A DNA stretch of 35,173 nucleotides. Source: Opitutales bacterium. GTDB lineage: Bacteria > Verrucomicrobiota > Verrucomicrobiia > Opitutales > Seribacteraceae. The DNA lies in contig JAOFOL010000019.1 in NCBI GenBank assembly GCA_028042835.1, positions 1 through 35,173 on the forward strand. Reading direction: 5' to 3'. The translations under genes were made by a program, and so were the position numbers. The notes beneath the pieces are model-generated. The model made no database searches, was not told where the DNA came from, and saw nothing but the letters and a program-made list of their open reading frames with translations. Shown in pieces: positions 24,650 to 33,206 of this stretch; position 1 is the first letter of the stretch, and each line of letters starts with the position of its first letter.

Positions 24650-27343
24650 CTATTCCCAGCCTTTCATGAAAGCTACAATGTCCGCAACATCTTGTGGGGA
24701 GAGGGCAAGTTGTTCCGCAGAGAGCATTAAAGAACGCTTCATACGCTTAGAACTCTTTACTTTGGATTTTGGAACCATTTGAGTAAGCCCGCCTTGAGAA
24801 AGAACAATAGCGGGATCACCCCGAGACTCAGTTATTCCATGAAGGGTAGTTCCATCCTTAAGTATGTATTCTGTCCCTTGAAATCCGTGGGCAATTCCCT
24901 GAGAAGGATTAACAATCGCGTGGATGATTGCGGAGGTGGATTGCTTGGCGGCCCACCCTTCAAGACGTGGTCCGTAATTTGCACCTATGCCGTTCACTTC
25001 GTGGCACATCGTGCATCGCATGATACTGGTCTTTCCTTTTACTGGATCTCCCCTGAGCTTTGCGATATTTTCCACCTTAAGACTTGATTTTTGAGGGGGC
25101 TCTGGAGTGCTCATGGGAACAAGTTGAATATTGTCCGGGTCGTAAATTCCGGAACTTTTGAGTCTTTTATTCAAGTCATATTGGTTCCACGCGGTAATAC
25201 TTCGTTTTAAAATCCATTGAGTAATCGCATTTTTAATTATGGTATCTTTTTCACTTTTACCCAGAGTAAATAGAGCACCGGGAGCCAGGGGGTGATTGAT
25301 GAAAGCGATCGATTCAATCGCAAAAAGCCTCTCTTCCATCGCGAGCTTCTGATTCTGAACTCTGGATGTTAAGTCTGTCAGTGCTTCTTTGGTGCCAAGA
25401 CGCCAAGTGATTCGGGCAAAAGCTTCATCCCATTTTGTGGAGTTTTGAAAACCAAGCTTATCTCGCAAGTAAATCCAGAGGGCACTTTCTTTTCCGCCAG
25501 CACCCAATCCAATGGATTCGACATAATTTTTATCCTGACCGTCATACCTTTTAGCTACTTCCAACAAGACTGGGTTTGCCTGTTCTGCAGAGAAGGCTCT
25601 CATGGAGAGTGCCACATCCCGACGGACTCCAGCAGATGAGTCCTTGGCCATTTTTTCAGCATAAGGAAAAAGCTTTTGCTCTGACCTACGAAGACTTCTG
25701 TAAGCCACGAGTCGATGCACAGATTTTTTTGAATCCAAAAGCTTATGGACTTCTTTTAATCCTTGATTACCCAGGTAGGGAAGTAACCAGATGGCTCGTG
25801 CCGCAATATAGGGATTTTTATGATTAAGCAGAACGGATACTTTCTTGTATGCTTTCGCTCCCTGTTTTTGCAAAGCGAGAAAACCCAGGTGCCTAACATT
25901 GGGGGTGGGGCTGAGTAAGGCTTTGATTTGACCATCTATGGAGTCCAAGTTCAATTCAGGAATTGAGGGAGCAAAGTTCTTAGGGGCAATTCGGTAGATG
26001 GCTCCTGAAGAAGATTCATCCCGGGTGGCGTGTCCACCAGATCCCGGGTCGTACCAATCCGCAACATAGACCGCACCGTCTGGTCCAATAGCTACATCGG
26101 ATGGTCTAAAGTGAACCCGTTCATCCCGATCCACATCACTAACGGAAGGTGAAGTGGAGCGGGTACTTACAAAGTTGAAGCGATTCATTGAATAAGTTGC
26201 ACCTTCAGGTTTGGGTTTGTACCCAAAAACTGTGTTCCGGGAAGCTTCACCAGAGAGGTAGGTACCGATCCATTTATCTCCCAAAGATCCATTTTCATAA
26301 AAAGTTACTCCAGTTGGTCCACCAGATCCATACACATCACCGGCATCAAATGTTCCGGGGTCGTCCTGTCGCCAATGAGCACGCGGAATTGCTTGGCCGG
26401 GTCGTTTGTCAGCCTGCCACTTGTGTTGTCCGTCCAGAGAATAATAACCGGCAGACCCGAATTCTAAAACATAAGAATTTCGACAACTTGAATAATCATC
26501 GTTATCGCTTTGGTACATATCACCCAAAGAATTGACCACCTGTTCGTAGCTGTTTCGATAGCCATGTCCAATAATTTCCGCCTGGGTGCCATCTGGGTTC
26601 ATGCGAACACTGAAACCGGAAGTCCACACATATCCATCATCACTCTTTGCACCTTTGAGCTCATGGGTTGGGGTATAAAAATATTTCTCGCTGGCTCCGC
26701 CCCGATAGTTGGTGTTCATTCGAAAGGTCTTGCCTGAATTATCGGTAAATATCGCTCCACAATTCCCGCTGTTAAAATACCATTTTCCATCTGGTCCTGA
26801 GGTTACTGAATGGAGAGAATGATCATGTTGGCGTCCGTTAAAACCGGTGAGTAGAACTTCTTTTTTGTCGACCTTTGGGTCAAACTTCAGATCCCGATTG
26901 ATATCGGTATAAACGACAATGTCAGGCGGTTGAGAAATTACTATTTGGTTATCAAAAACAGAAATACCCAGAGGCGACTCCAAATATGGGTCTTGAAGAA
27001 AGACTTTGGACTGGTCGGCTATGCCGTCGTTGTCAGAATCTATCAAGACTACTATCCGGTCACCCGCGTTTCGGCGAATGCCTAGTTTTTCCCGATAGTT
27101 TACCCCCTCGGTTATCCAAATTCTACCGTATGGGTCGATGTCCATATTCGTTGGATTATACAACATTGGGCTTTTTGCCCACATGGTTACCTTTAATGTT
27201 GGGTCCACAGTAAATTTATCAACGCTAACATGATTTGGTTTACTTGATGGGGGCCATGCCATGGCTGACTTTTTAGGAGGTACTGAAAAAGCAATACCTA
27301 CACTCAAACCAGTAAGCAAAAGGAAGGGGATAAAATGGTTCAT
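24650..27343 (-). CDS. PVC-type propeller / HEAT / cytochrome c protein
   Basis: 897 residues from ATG at 27343, chosen because it gives a good signal peptide (MNHFIPFLLLTGLSVGIAF); a start at 27418 would prepend 25 odd residues. The N-terminal half is a beta-propeller of the PVC membrane-bound dehydrogenase type (MDIDPYGRIWITEGVNYREKL, VVLIDSDNDGIAD, YHSVTSGPDGKWYF-like segment, DVAIGPDGAVYVADWYDPG). The middle has HEAT-like repeats (about 500-740). Near residue 777 is the heme motif CTMCHEVNGIGANYGP, followed by a cytochrome c domain to the end. The family is extremely common in Planctomycetes and Verrucomicrobia; no member is well characterised, but a periplasmic electron-donating sugar oxidation is the favoured idea. 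The neighbouring ThuA and DUF1080 genes support that idea. Confidence 0.9.
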   Translation of the reverse strand: MNHFIPFLLLTGLSVGIAFSVPPKKSAMAWPPSSKPNHVSVDKFTVDPTLKVTMWAKSPMLYNPTNMDIDPYGRIWITEGVNYREKLGIRRNAGDRIVVLIDSDNDGIADQSKVFLQDPYLESPLGISVFDNQIVISQPPDIVVYTDINRDLKFDPKVDKKEVLLTGFNGRQHDHSLHSVTSGPDGKWYFNSGNCGAIFTDNSGKTFRMNTNYRGGASEKYFYTPTHELKGAKSDDGYVWTSGFSVRMNPDGTQAEIIGHGYRNSYEQVVNSLGDMYQSDNDDYSSCRNSYVLEFGSAGYYSLDGQHKWQADKRPGQAIPRAHWRQDDPGTFDAGDVYGSGGPTGVTFYENGSLGDKWIGTYLSGEASRNTVFGYKPKPEGATYSMNRFNFVSTRSTSPSVSDVDRDERVHFRPSDVAIGPDGAVYVADWYDPGSGGHATRDESSSGAIYRIAPKNFAPSIPELNLDSIDGQIKALLSPTPNVRHLGFLALQKQGAKAYKKVSVLLNHKNPYIAARAIWLLPYLGNQGLKEVHKLLDSKKSVHRLVAYRSLRRSEQKLFPYAEKMAKDSSAGVRRDVALSMRAFSAEQANPVLLEVAKRYDGQDKNYVESIGLGAGGKESALWIYLRDKLGFQNSTKWDEAFARITWRLGTKEALTDLTSRVQNQKLAMEERLFAIESIAFINHPLAPGALFTLGKSEKDTIIKNAITQWILKRSITAWNQYDLNKRLKSSGIYDPDNIQLVPMSTPEPPQKSSLKVENIAKLRGDPVKGKTSIMRCTMCHEVNGIGANYGPRLEGWAAKQSTSAIIHAIVNPSQGIAHGFQGTEYILKDGTTLHGITESRGDPAIVLSQGGLTQMVPKSKVKSSKRMKRSLMLSAEQLALSPQDVADIVAFMKGWE

Positions 27344-27362
27344 TCGGAAGTGGAGCAGGGAT

Positions 27363-28400
27363 TTATTTTTTCTTAGGTTTTTTGGGAGCCCGCGGGGGCA
27401 TTCTTCCATCCGGTCCAAGAATCGGTTTTTTTCCTGGTTCTTGCGTTAACAAATCGGGAGTGGGCAATTCAATTTCCTCCGGAAAGTCTGGACGGTTTAA
27501 ATTTTGATTGAGCATGGCCTTGGTAACTTTTTGTGAGGGAATTCCACCTTGTGGCACATCCATACGGGCAACCCAGGCAATGGTATTAAGAATGAGTTTC
27601 CGATAGTTATCGAGTGCCCAGTTTCGATGATAATGCCCACCAACGAATCCGGCTCCTCTTGCTCCTTTTTCAGGATCTGAACACCAGAGTAATGCTTGGG
27701 GAGTGCCCAGCTTTTCTTCTGCCTGTTTGTTCCAAAACTTAGAACTGCCATAACGAATCATATTTTTTTCAGTCGGGACTGCAGTGGCAAGGGGATAGCA
27801 TTGCTTACATTTTTCGGGGTCAGGAAAATTTAAATTCCAGTAAAATTCATCGTATGCGGTTAACTCTTTTACTCCTCGACTCACTGGGTGTCCTTCTTTG
27901 GTTTGAATATCAGCAACCCAGGATGGATTAACCGAGAAGGCGTCGTCATAATAGCCCCCAATCCATTTATGATAATATTTTTCTGCCACTTCTTTGGTCG
28001 GATGAACACCATAGTGCATAAACATAATCCCCATACCGGCTTTTACTTTCTTGTCTAAGAATGCATACTTTTGGCCAAACTCTCCTCCGCCGTCTGCATA
28101 GATAATGCAGGCATCGACATCATTAAAGATAGTTTCATCTTCCGGCCATCCGTACCAGTGGACTTTAGTCTGAACAGGGAGTCCACTTTTATTAAGTGCG
28201 TCAGCAAGTAAAATGGAACCCGCCTTGTATTCATGAAATCCATGACGGTGCTTGGTGTCCCCGGCTATAAAGAGAATATTTTTTGTATCCTTTTGAGGAT
28301 GATCTTTGGCCTGAGTGGGTAGGGTGCAACATAGCACTATCACCACAAGTGAACTTGAATATTTAGTAATAAAGGAGAGGGCACGAATGAGAGAATTCAT
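27363..28400 (-). CDS. Secreted ThuA-like protein
   Basis: 345 residues with a signal peptide (about 1-31, ending near TQA). A ThuA domain (glutamine-amidotransferase-like flavodoxin fold) fills residues about 40-275: ILFIAGDTKHRHGFHEY, IIYADGGGEFG, GIMFMHYGVHP, GHPVSRGVKELTAYDEFYWNL and FVGGHYHRNW. The C-terminal tail is rich in K and P (PPRAPKKPKKK). ThuA is known from rhizobial trehalose use, where it acts with ThuB in 3-keto-disaccharide metabolism; the exact reaction is unsettled. Its position between two propeller proteins agrees with an oxidative sugar pathway. It is separated from the PVC cytochrome gene by 19 bases and from the upstream gene by a hairpin at 28440-28461. Confidence 0.88.
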   Translation of the reverse strand: MNSLIRALSFITKYSSSLVVIVLCCTLPTQAKDHPQKDTKNILFIAGDTKHRHGFHEYKAGSILLADALNKSGLPVQTKVHWYGWPEDETIFNDVDACIIYADGGGEFGQKYAFLDKKVKAGMGIMFMHYGVHPTKEVAEKYYHKWIGGYYDDAFSVNPSWVADIQTKEGHPVSRGVKELTAYDEFYWNLNFPDPEKCKQCYPLATAVPTEKNMIRYGSSKFWNKQAEEKLGTPQALLWCSDPEKGARGAGFVGGHYHRNWALDNYRKLILNTIAWVARMDVPQGGIPSQKVTKAMLNQNLNRPDFPEEIELPTPDLLTQEPGKKPILGPDGRMPPRAPKKPKKK

Positions 28401-28439
28401 ACAAACAGATCAACAAGATTACCCATAGAAGGCAATCCA

Positions 28440-28461
28440 AAGGAAGCGTTTAGGCTTCCTT
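28440..28461 (-). terminator. Intercistronic hairpin after the propeller-DUF1080 gene
   Basis: An 8-base perfect stem (aaggaagc at 28440-28447 with gcttcctt at 28454-28461), 6-base loop, immediately at the TAA of the upstream gene. In the minus-strand transcript it is followed by only a short T-poor run, so it is more likely a weak terminator or mRNA-stabilising stem than a complete stop. Confidence 0.45.
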
Positions 28462-30649
28462 AGATGGAAGAAGCCGAGGACCTTGGAAAGGTATTCCGAA
28501 AAGCGGGCAAGTTTAGATCGTAGGGGAAATCTTCGATAATCCAAAGATTGCGAAATGATACGCCGGTTCCCTTATGGTCCTGTATCATAAGAGATCTTTT
28601 ACCATGTTTCTTGTAGGGTCCTCCCACTTCTCCATACACCCATGTGTCATTATGGATTAAAATTCCATTATGAAATGCGGTGACACGGAGCGGCTGATCC
28701 ACATTTCCCTTTTCGGAAAAAACGGGAGCTTTCATGAGAATATCATAGGATTGCCACTCTCCAGGCTTACGGGAAGAGTTTACGCGGGGAGGGTGCTGTC
28801 CATAAATGGAACCGCATGTTCCGTCTGCAAAGGTTGGATTTTGAAAGCTGTTGACCACCTGCATTTCATAGCCTGACATGAGAAAGATTCCCGAATTTCC
28901 ATAAAGTTGTCCTTTCCAGTCTGGGTTATCCGATTGATCAAACCGAAATTCCAAATGGATTCGTGCATCTCCGTAAGCCTTTACTGTGGAGTTATTCCCT
29001 TTCCCTCGGGGCATAACCCCATTTTTATCTAATAGCCAGTTCGGGTTTGTCCATTGAGTGGAGTCCAATTGGGTAGCTTCTTTGGGTGCGGGAATAGCAC
29101 ATTTGTCAGCAGATAGCGGAGCAACCACAGGGGGAAGTGGACGGTTTTTATCATTTCGATTCCAACTGGAACCGGCAAGGGACCATCCAACATTTCTTCC
29201 TGGTCGGGGTTCACGAACAGGACGAGTTTGGTTGAGCGTGTAGTAGATGGTATCAAAATCCAGCATTTCGGCTTCTGTGTTTCTTTGCTCGGTAAAAGTA
29301 ATAGCGTAGATTTTCTTTTTGCTTAAAGGAACATCAAATGTGACCGTTTTACGGTCTTTAGAAAGTTGATAATTACTCACTTTTAACTCCTGTTGGTCAA
29401 CTGGGGGAGATCCATAGGTACTATAGTAATGATATCCCCAACTGGAAACTTTTGGGGTCATTTTCTTACCAATCCTTTCGGTGAACCGAACAGAAAATCC
29501 AGTCTTAGTGAGGCTTGCTGAATGGATGGCAAAAGGTGTGGTTTTCTTGTCCCACTCCACATATTGAATTGCGGTACGCTTACCTCCCTTACTAAACCAG
29601 CCTCTGCCCACTTGGGCAGACCAAAGACGACCTTGTGAATCGAAGGACATTTTGACTGGACCACTTTCTAAGCCACGCAAAAAATCAATGCACCAGCCTT
29701 GGTATTCTCCGTTAATTTTCTCAACACCGCTTCGAAAATAATTGGATTGCCTTTGGTCACCTATAAACATTTGTCCCTTGAAGGGTCCAAATTTACCATT
29801 CGTAGTATCCCAGATTGGACTGCCGGGAGAATTGGCAATTTCCTCGCGTACTAACCAAACTGCAGGAGATGTACGAATCTTCTCAAAATCCTCAGCGTTC
29901 ATGGATAGGACTTTTTCTTTGGTGAAATCCGGACGAGCTGGCAGGGATGCAGGGTGACCATAAAAATTACCTTCCCGTACATGATAGAGGGCACAATCTG
30001 CAACCCAGTCACCTTGATTGTCGGTAATGAAGAGTTCATCCTCAGGACTCATTCCGATTCCACATGGCGAGCGAAAACCACTGGCAAGAGGGTGGAAATG
30101 GCCTTTGCGGTCGGAGCGGTAAACCCAGCCGCGCCAGGGTGCGTTGTAGGACATATTCCCTCCACCTTTCCCAAATGGTTTGCCATCCGGTACAGTAAAC
30201 TCGCCTCGGGCCGCCAGATTAAGCGATGCATATTTTCTGCCTAATGAATCAACAACCGGGCCGAAATGATATTCATGGTATTCTCCGGATATTCCAAATG
30301 CATCGGTTATACACTCGTAACGATCGCAATCCCCGTCTTTATCGAGATCAATCAGTCTGGTTAACTCAGGTTTTTGTCCGACATAGTAAGCATCTTCTTT
30401 TTCGTCGAAATAGATTCCATTTGGTTCCATCAAGTTTTCGGCAAACTTTGTCCACACATCTCCCTTCCGTTCCCACACTTCACCTTCCCATGTGCAAATC
30501 GCAAGTGTACCATCAGGTTTGTGACATAATCCAAGAACCGAAACTGAACCACGGGGTAGGGAAATAGATTGGATTTTATATCCATCAGGTATCTGTGCAG
30601 ATAAAATGGAGAAACTGAATAAAAGAAGGAGTGCAGAAAGTATGTTCAT
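28460..30649 (-). CDS. Secreted beta-propeller fused to a DUF1080 domain
   Basis: 729 residues with a signal peptide (about 1-18). The N-terminal 400 residues are a propeller of the sorbosone/soluble glucose dehydrogenase-like kind (LGLCHKPDGTLAICTWEGEVW, MEPNGIYFDEKEDAYYVGQ, LIDLDKDGDCDRYE with a calcium-type loop, PCGIGMSPEDELFITDNQGDW, GQMFIGDQRQSN). About 515-715 is a DUF1080 domain (WLLDKNGVMPRGKGNN, NSGIFLMSGYEMQVVNSFQN, GEWQSYDI, SFRNLWI). The fusion puts a presumed sugar-oxidising or sensing propeller and a presumed 3-keto-glycoside hydrolase in one secreted chain. It starts 14 bases after the cytochrome/PA14 gene. Function of either half is inferred from family, not shown. Confidence 0.88.
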   Translation of the reverse strand: MNILSALLLLFSFSILSAQIPDGYKIQSISLPRGSVSVLGLCHKPDGTLAICTWEGEVWERKGDVWTKFAENLMEPNGIYFDEKEDAYYVGQKPELTRLIDLDKDGDCDRYECITDAFGISGEYHEYHFGPVVDSLGRKYASLNLAARGEFTVPDGKPFGKGGGNMSYNAPWRGWVYRSDRKGHFHPLASGFRSPCGIGMSPEDELFITDNQGDWVADCALYHVREGNFYGHPASLPARPDFTKEKVLSMNAEDFEKIRTSPAVWLVREEIANSPGSPIWDTTNGKFGPFKGQMFIGDQRQSNYFRSGVEKINGEYQGWCIDFLRGLESGPVKMSFDSQGRLWSAQVGRGWFSKGGKRTAIQYVEWDKKTTPFAIHSASLTKTGFSVRFTERIGKKMTPKVSSWGYHYYSTYGSPPVDQQELKVSNYQLSKDRKTVTFDVPLSKKKIYAITFTEQRNTEAEMLDFDTIYYTLNQTRPVREPRPGRNVGWSLAGSSWNRNDKNRPLPPVVAPLSADKCAIPAPKEATQLDSTQWTNPNWLLDKNGVMPRGKGNNSTVKAYGDARIHLEFRFDQSDNPDWKGQLYGNSGIFLMSGYEMQVVNSFQNPTFADGTCGSIYGQHPPRVNSSRKPGEWQSYDILMKAPVFSEKGNVDQPLRVTAFHNGILIHNDTWVYGEVGGPYKKHGKRSLMIQDHKGTGVSFRNLWIIEDFPYDLNLPAFRNTFPRSSASSI

Positions 30650-30663
30650 CGATTTAAAATAAA

Positions 30664-31788
30664 TTAGAAAGAGAGTTTGTAGGAATTTTTACCATCTGGG
30701 CTAATGCTGAATTCCTTCTGTTGCCCGTCCACAAGGGTGGCGATTATTACCGAGTCTCCAGAGGTTTCATAATGTAAAAGATTAAAACGATCACCTTCCA
30801 GTACCGTCTTTGCGATACCGGTTAATTCTATTCCTTTAACTTCAGATTTTTTTTGACTTCGACTGTCCAGAGAGGGGGTTTGATTAATAAATGCCGATTC
30901 CCAACCTTTAATAATTTTACCGCTTGCGGAGTCATAGGCCAATAAGACTCGATTGGGCAAAAGTAGAAGCAGGGTTCTTGGGGGTAAGCCATCAATCCAT
31001 TTTCGAATAACTTTTGCTTTTTCGCCTGAACGAACAACTTTGGGAACGCTTCCCTCTAAGCTTTTCCCCGTCAGCATCCAATGTTTCCCGTTCAATTTTT
31101 GCAACCTGACTCCGAACCTCATGGAATGGGAAGTGGGTTCTTCATGAAGGATTTCCAGGTCTTGGATGCCTGCCGATAATTCAAATTCATTAGTAAAGTA
31201 GGTATCTCTATTTTTTTTATCATTGCTGTAGTGAACTTCTTTCCCGTTCACCCAAATCGATGTTCGGCCTTTGCCATTAACATTAAAACGATACTTCCCG
31301 GGAGTCTTTATAAACAGTTTAGACTGACCACGTAGAACACCGTCAAACATTCTTCCCACATAATAGAAGTTTTCCGGCAATCGGGTTTGGGAAGTTGATT
31401 CAATCGAATCAAAAAGGTCGGGGTGTAATCTTTTTCCTACAAAATAGTCCCGAGCATAAGTCGAGCGTTGGGTCTGTCGGTTTCCTTCCTGTTTATCAAT
31501 AATAAATTCGGTGAGCGCATGGAGATCCTTTTCAGGATAGACTAATTCGTAAGCGATCATTTCGGTACCGGTTACACCCTTGGCTATGCTTCGGTATACA
31601 GCATCGTAGGAATCCCCATTTTTCCAGTATGAATCCACCAAACTCGGACCAATTCCACCGTCTAATTTGGGACCATGGCAATTAAAGCAAATTTGATTAT
31701 AGACTTCCTGTCCGCGTTTAATATCAGCAAAGCCAATATAAAGTCCAAAATTGAAAATGATTAGATACTTGAAAAGATAAAATTTCAT
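30664..31788 (-). CDS. Secreted cytochrome c fused to a PA14-like domain
   Basis: 374 residues with a signal peptide (about 1-21). A single heme motif, C34-F-N-C37-H38, begins a small cytochrome c domain (about 22-105); M77 in TGTEMIAY is a likely sixth ligand. Residues 120-235 look like PA14 (FDGVLRGQSKLFI, GKYRFNVNGKGRTSIWVNGK, ELSAGIQDLEILH), a fold often used for sugar binding. The last 140 residues are unassigned. It is the first gene of the long minus-strand run. Its likely role is to accept electrons from sugar oxidation by the propeller proteins and stay near the glycan. A 188-base divergent region separates it from the plus-strand TIM-barrel gene. Confidence 0.85.
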   Translation of the reverse strand: MKFYLFKYLIIFNFGLYIGFADIKRGQEVYNQICFNCHGPKLDGGIGPSLVDSYWKNGDSYDAVYRSIAKGVTGTEMIAYELVYPEKDLHALTEFIIDKQEGNRQTQRSTYARDYFVGKRLHPDLFDSIESTSQTRLPENFYYVGRMFDGVLRGQSKLFIKTPGKYRFNVNGKGRTSIWVNGKEVHYSNDKKNRDTYFTNEFELSAGIQDLEILHEEPTSHSMRFGVRLQKLNGKHWMLTGKSLEGSVPKVVRSGEKAKVIRKWIDGLPPRTLLLLLPNRVLLAYDSASGKIIKGWESAFINQTPSLDSRSQKKSEVKGIELTGIAKTVLEGDRFNLLHYETSGDSVIIATLVDGQQKEFSISPDGKNSYKLSF

Positions 31789-31976
31789 TAAGCTAAAAAA
31801 GAATTTTATTTATTGGGAGTTACTGTGAAGGTGATCCCGAAATAATCGAGAGTGGAGAAGGTTATAATGATGAGCAATCTATATTACACTCCAAAATTCC
31901 AAAGGCTTGCCAATTAAAGTTATTTAAAAACATAAAAAAAATTCGACACTCCCCATTTAAAAATGAAGAGTTATTT

Positions 31977-32813
31977 ATGAAAAGAAGAGAATTTTTGACC
32001 GCAAGTTCAGGTGCATTATGTTTTTCTCATCTGGTAAGGGCTGAAGAACACTCCTTTAAGGGAAAAATTAAAAAGGCGGTTAAATTCGGGACTAAACCCA
32101 ATGAAAAACAAATGCAAAAGTTGAAGGATTTAGGCTTTGATGGAATTGAGGGATCTGGACCAGGTTTGCAGATTGAACCGATGAAGAAAGCATGTGCAAA
32201 GCACGATTTGCCTATACATGGAGTGGTTTACAACAAACATTGGAAGGTTAGGTTGTCCGATCCAAATCCGGAGGTTCGAGAAAAAAGCAGAATCGGCCTA
32301 GCACAGGCCATGCGAGAGGCAAAGGGAGTCGGTGGAACATCCGTACTTTTGGTACCTGGTCGAGTTAAGGGCGATCAAGAAACTCATCAAAATGTATGGG
32401 ACCGGTCCATTGAACAAATTCGTAAATTGATTCCTTTGGCAAGCGAGCTAAAGATACATATTTTGATTGAAACTGTTTGGAACGGATTTTGTTATAAACC
32501 AGAGCAGTTTCGTGACTATATCGATGCAATCAACAGTCCATGGGTTCAGGCATATTATGACATTGGAAATATGCAGAAATATGGACCCAGTCACAAATGG
32601 ATCCGGATATTAGGTAAAAGAACCCTTAAATTGGATGTAAAAGATTGGGGGTCCAAGAATGGATTTTGTCCACTCGGGCAGGGAGATGTGGATTGGAAAA
32701 AAGTCCGCCACGAACTGGAACAAATAGAATTTAAAGGTTGGGCAACCCGAGAGGGTAATGATGGAGGAGTCGAAAAGACAGCCCAATTGATGAATCAAGT
32801 ACTAGGCCTTTAA
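31977..32813 (+). CDS. Tat-exported sugar isomerase/epimerase-like TIM barrel
   Basis: 278 residues. The N-terminus KRREFLTASSGALCFSH has a twin-arginine motif and a hydrophobic segment, so export by Tat (with a folded metal centre) is expected. The rest is a xylose-isomerase-like/AP-endonuclease-2 barrel: GFDGIEGSGPG near the start, ILIETVWNGF with a metal-type Glu, YYDIGNMQKYG with the conserved Asp, LKLDVKDWG (the usual His of this strand is absent), and GDVDWKKV, ending in ATREGN. Related proteins isomerise or epimerise sugars, and some cleave 3-keto glycosides. It is divergent from the minus-strand locus across 188 bases; a purine-rich stretch (gaagag) lies six bases before the ATG. Confidence 0.85.
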   Translation: MKRREFLTASSGALCFSHLVRAEEHSFKGKIKKAVKFGTKPNEKQMQKLKDLGFDGIEGSGPGLQIEPMKKACAKHDLPIHGVVYNKHWKVRLSDPNPEVREKSRIGLAQAMREAKGVGGTSVLLVPGRVKGDQETHQNVWDRSIEQIRKLIPLASELKIHILIETVWNGFCYKPEQFRDYIDAINSPWVQAYYDIGNMQKYGPSHKWIRILGKRTLKLDVKDWGSKNGFCPLGQGDVDWKKVRHELEQIEFKGWATREGNDGGVEKTAQLMNQVLGL

Positions 32814-32855
32814 TTGATCCTCAGGGATAATTCTTAAAAGGACAATTTATAGCAG

Positions 32856-33167
32856 CTAGAATGGAGCTACTTCAACGACAAGTCCATCCAGTTCATCTGT
32901 CATTTCAACTTGGCAGCTTAAACGGCTACGCTCATCCGTATCACTCTCTAAATCAATCAAATCTTGCTCAGCCTCAGTAGCACGCCCTGTTTTTTCTAAC
33001 CATTCCTGTTTAACCTTAATGTGACAGGTGGCACATGAGCAACAACCGCTACATGCTCCTTCAATTCCTTCAACATCATACTCTCTCGCTATCTCCATTA
33101 AGTTCCCGACCGCATCTGCGACCACGACTTCGTTTCCACTTGGGGTAATATAAGTAACTTTTGCCAT
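32856..33167 (-). CDS. [2Fe-2S] ferredoxin, adrenodoxin type
   Basis: 103 residues, the usual size. Cluster ligands are C39, C45, C48 (C-x5-C-x2-C in ACSGCCSCATCH) and C85 (RLSCQV). Two further cysteines, C42 and C43, lie inside the binding loop, which is unusual. The protein carries electrons from a ferredoxin reductase to an oxygenase or another redox enzyme, but no P450, Rieske oxygenase or reductase lies in the window. It follows the sugar epimerase gene after 39 bases on the same strand and may be cotranscribed or merely adjacent. Family assignment is firm and the partner is unknown. Confidence 0.92.
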   Translation of the reverse strand: MAKVTYITPSGNEVVVADAVGNLMEIAREYDVEGIEGACSGCCSCATCHIKVKQEWLEKTGRATEAEQDLIDLESDTDERSRLSCQVEMTDELDGLVVEVAPF

Positions 33168-33206
33168 TTTGAATATAATAGTTATCGAAGTAAGAAATTC
33201 AACAAT

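Noticed and set aside
27344-27418. Extended N-terminus of the PVC cytochrome protein
   Set aside because: It would put 25 charged residues before a good signal peptide and overlap the ThuA gene; the ATG at 27343 is better.
31789-31976. Consensus -35/-10 promoters in the divergent gap
   Set aside because: Several AT-rich hexamers can be chosen, but none has both good boxes and correct spacing, so no promoter was called.
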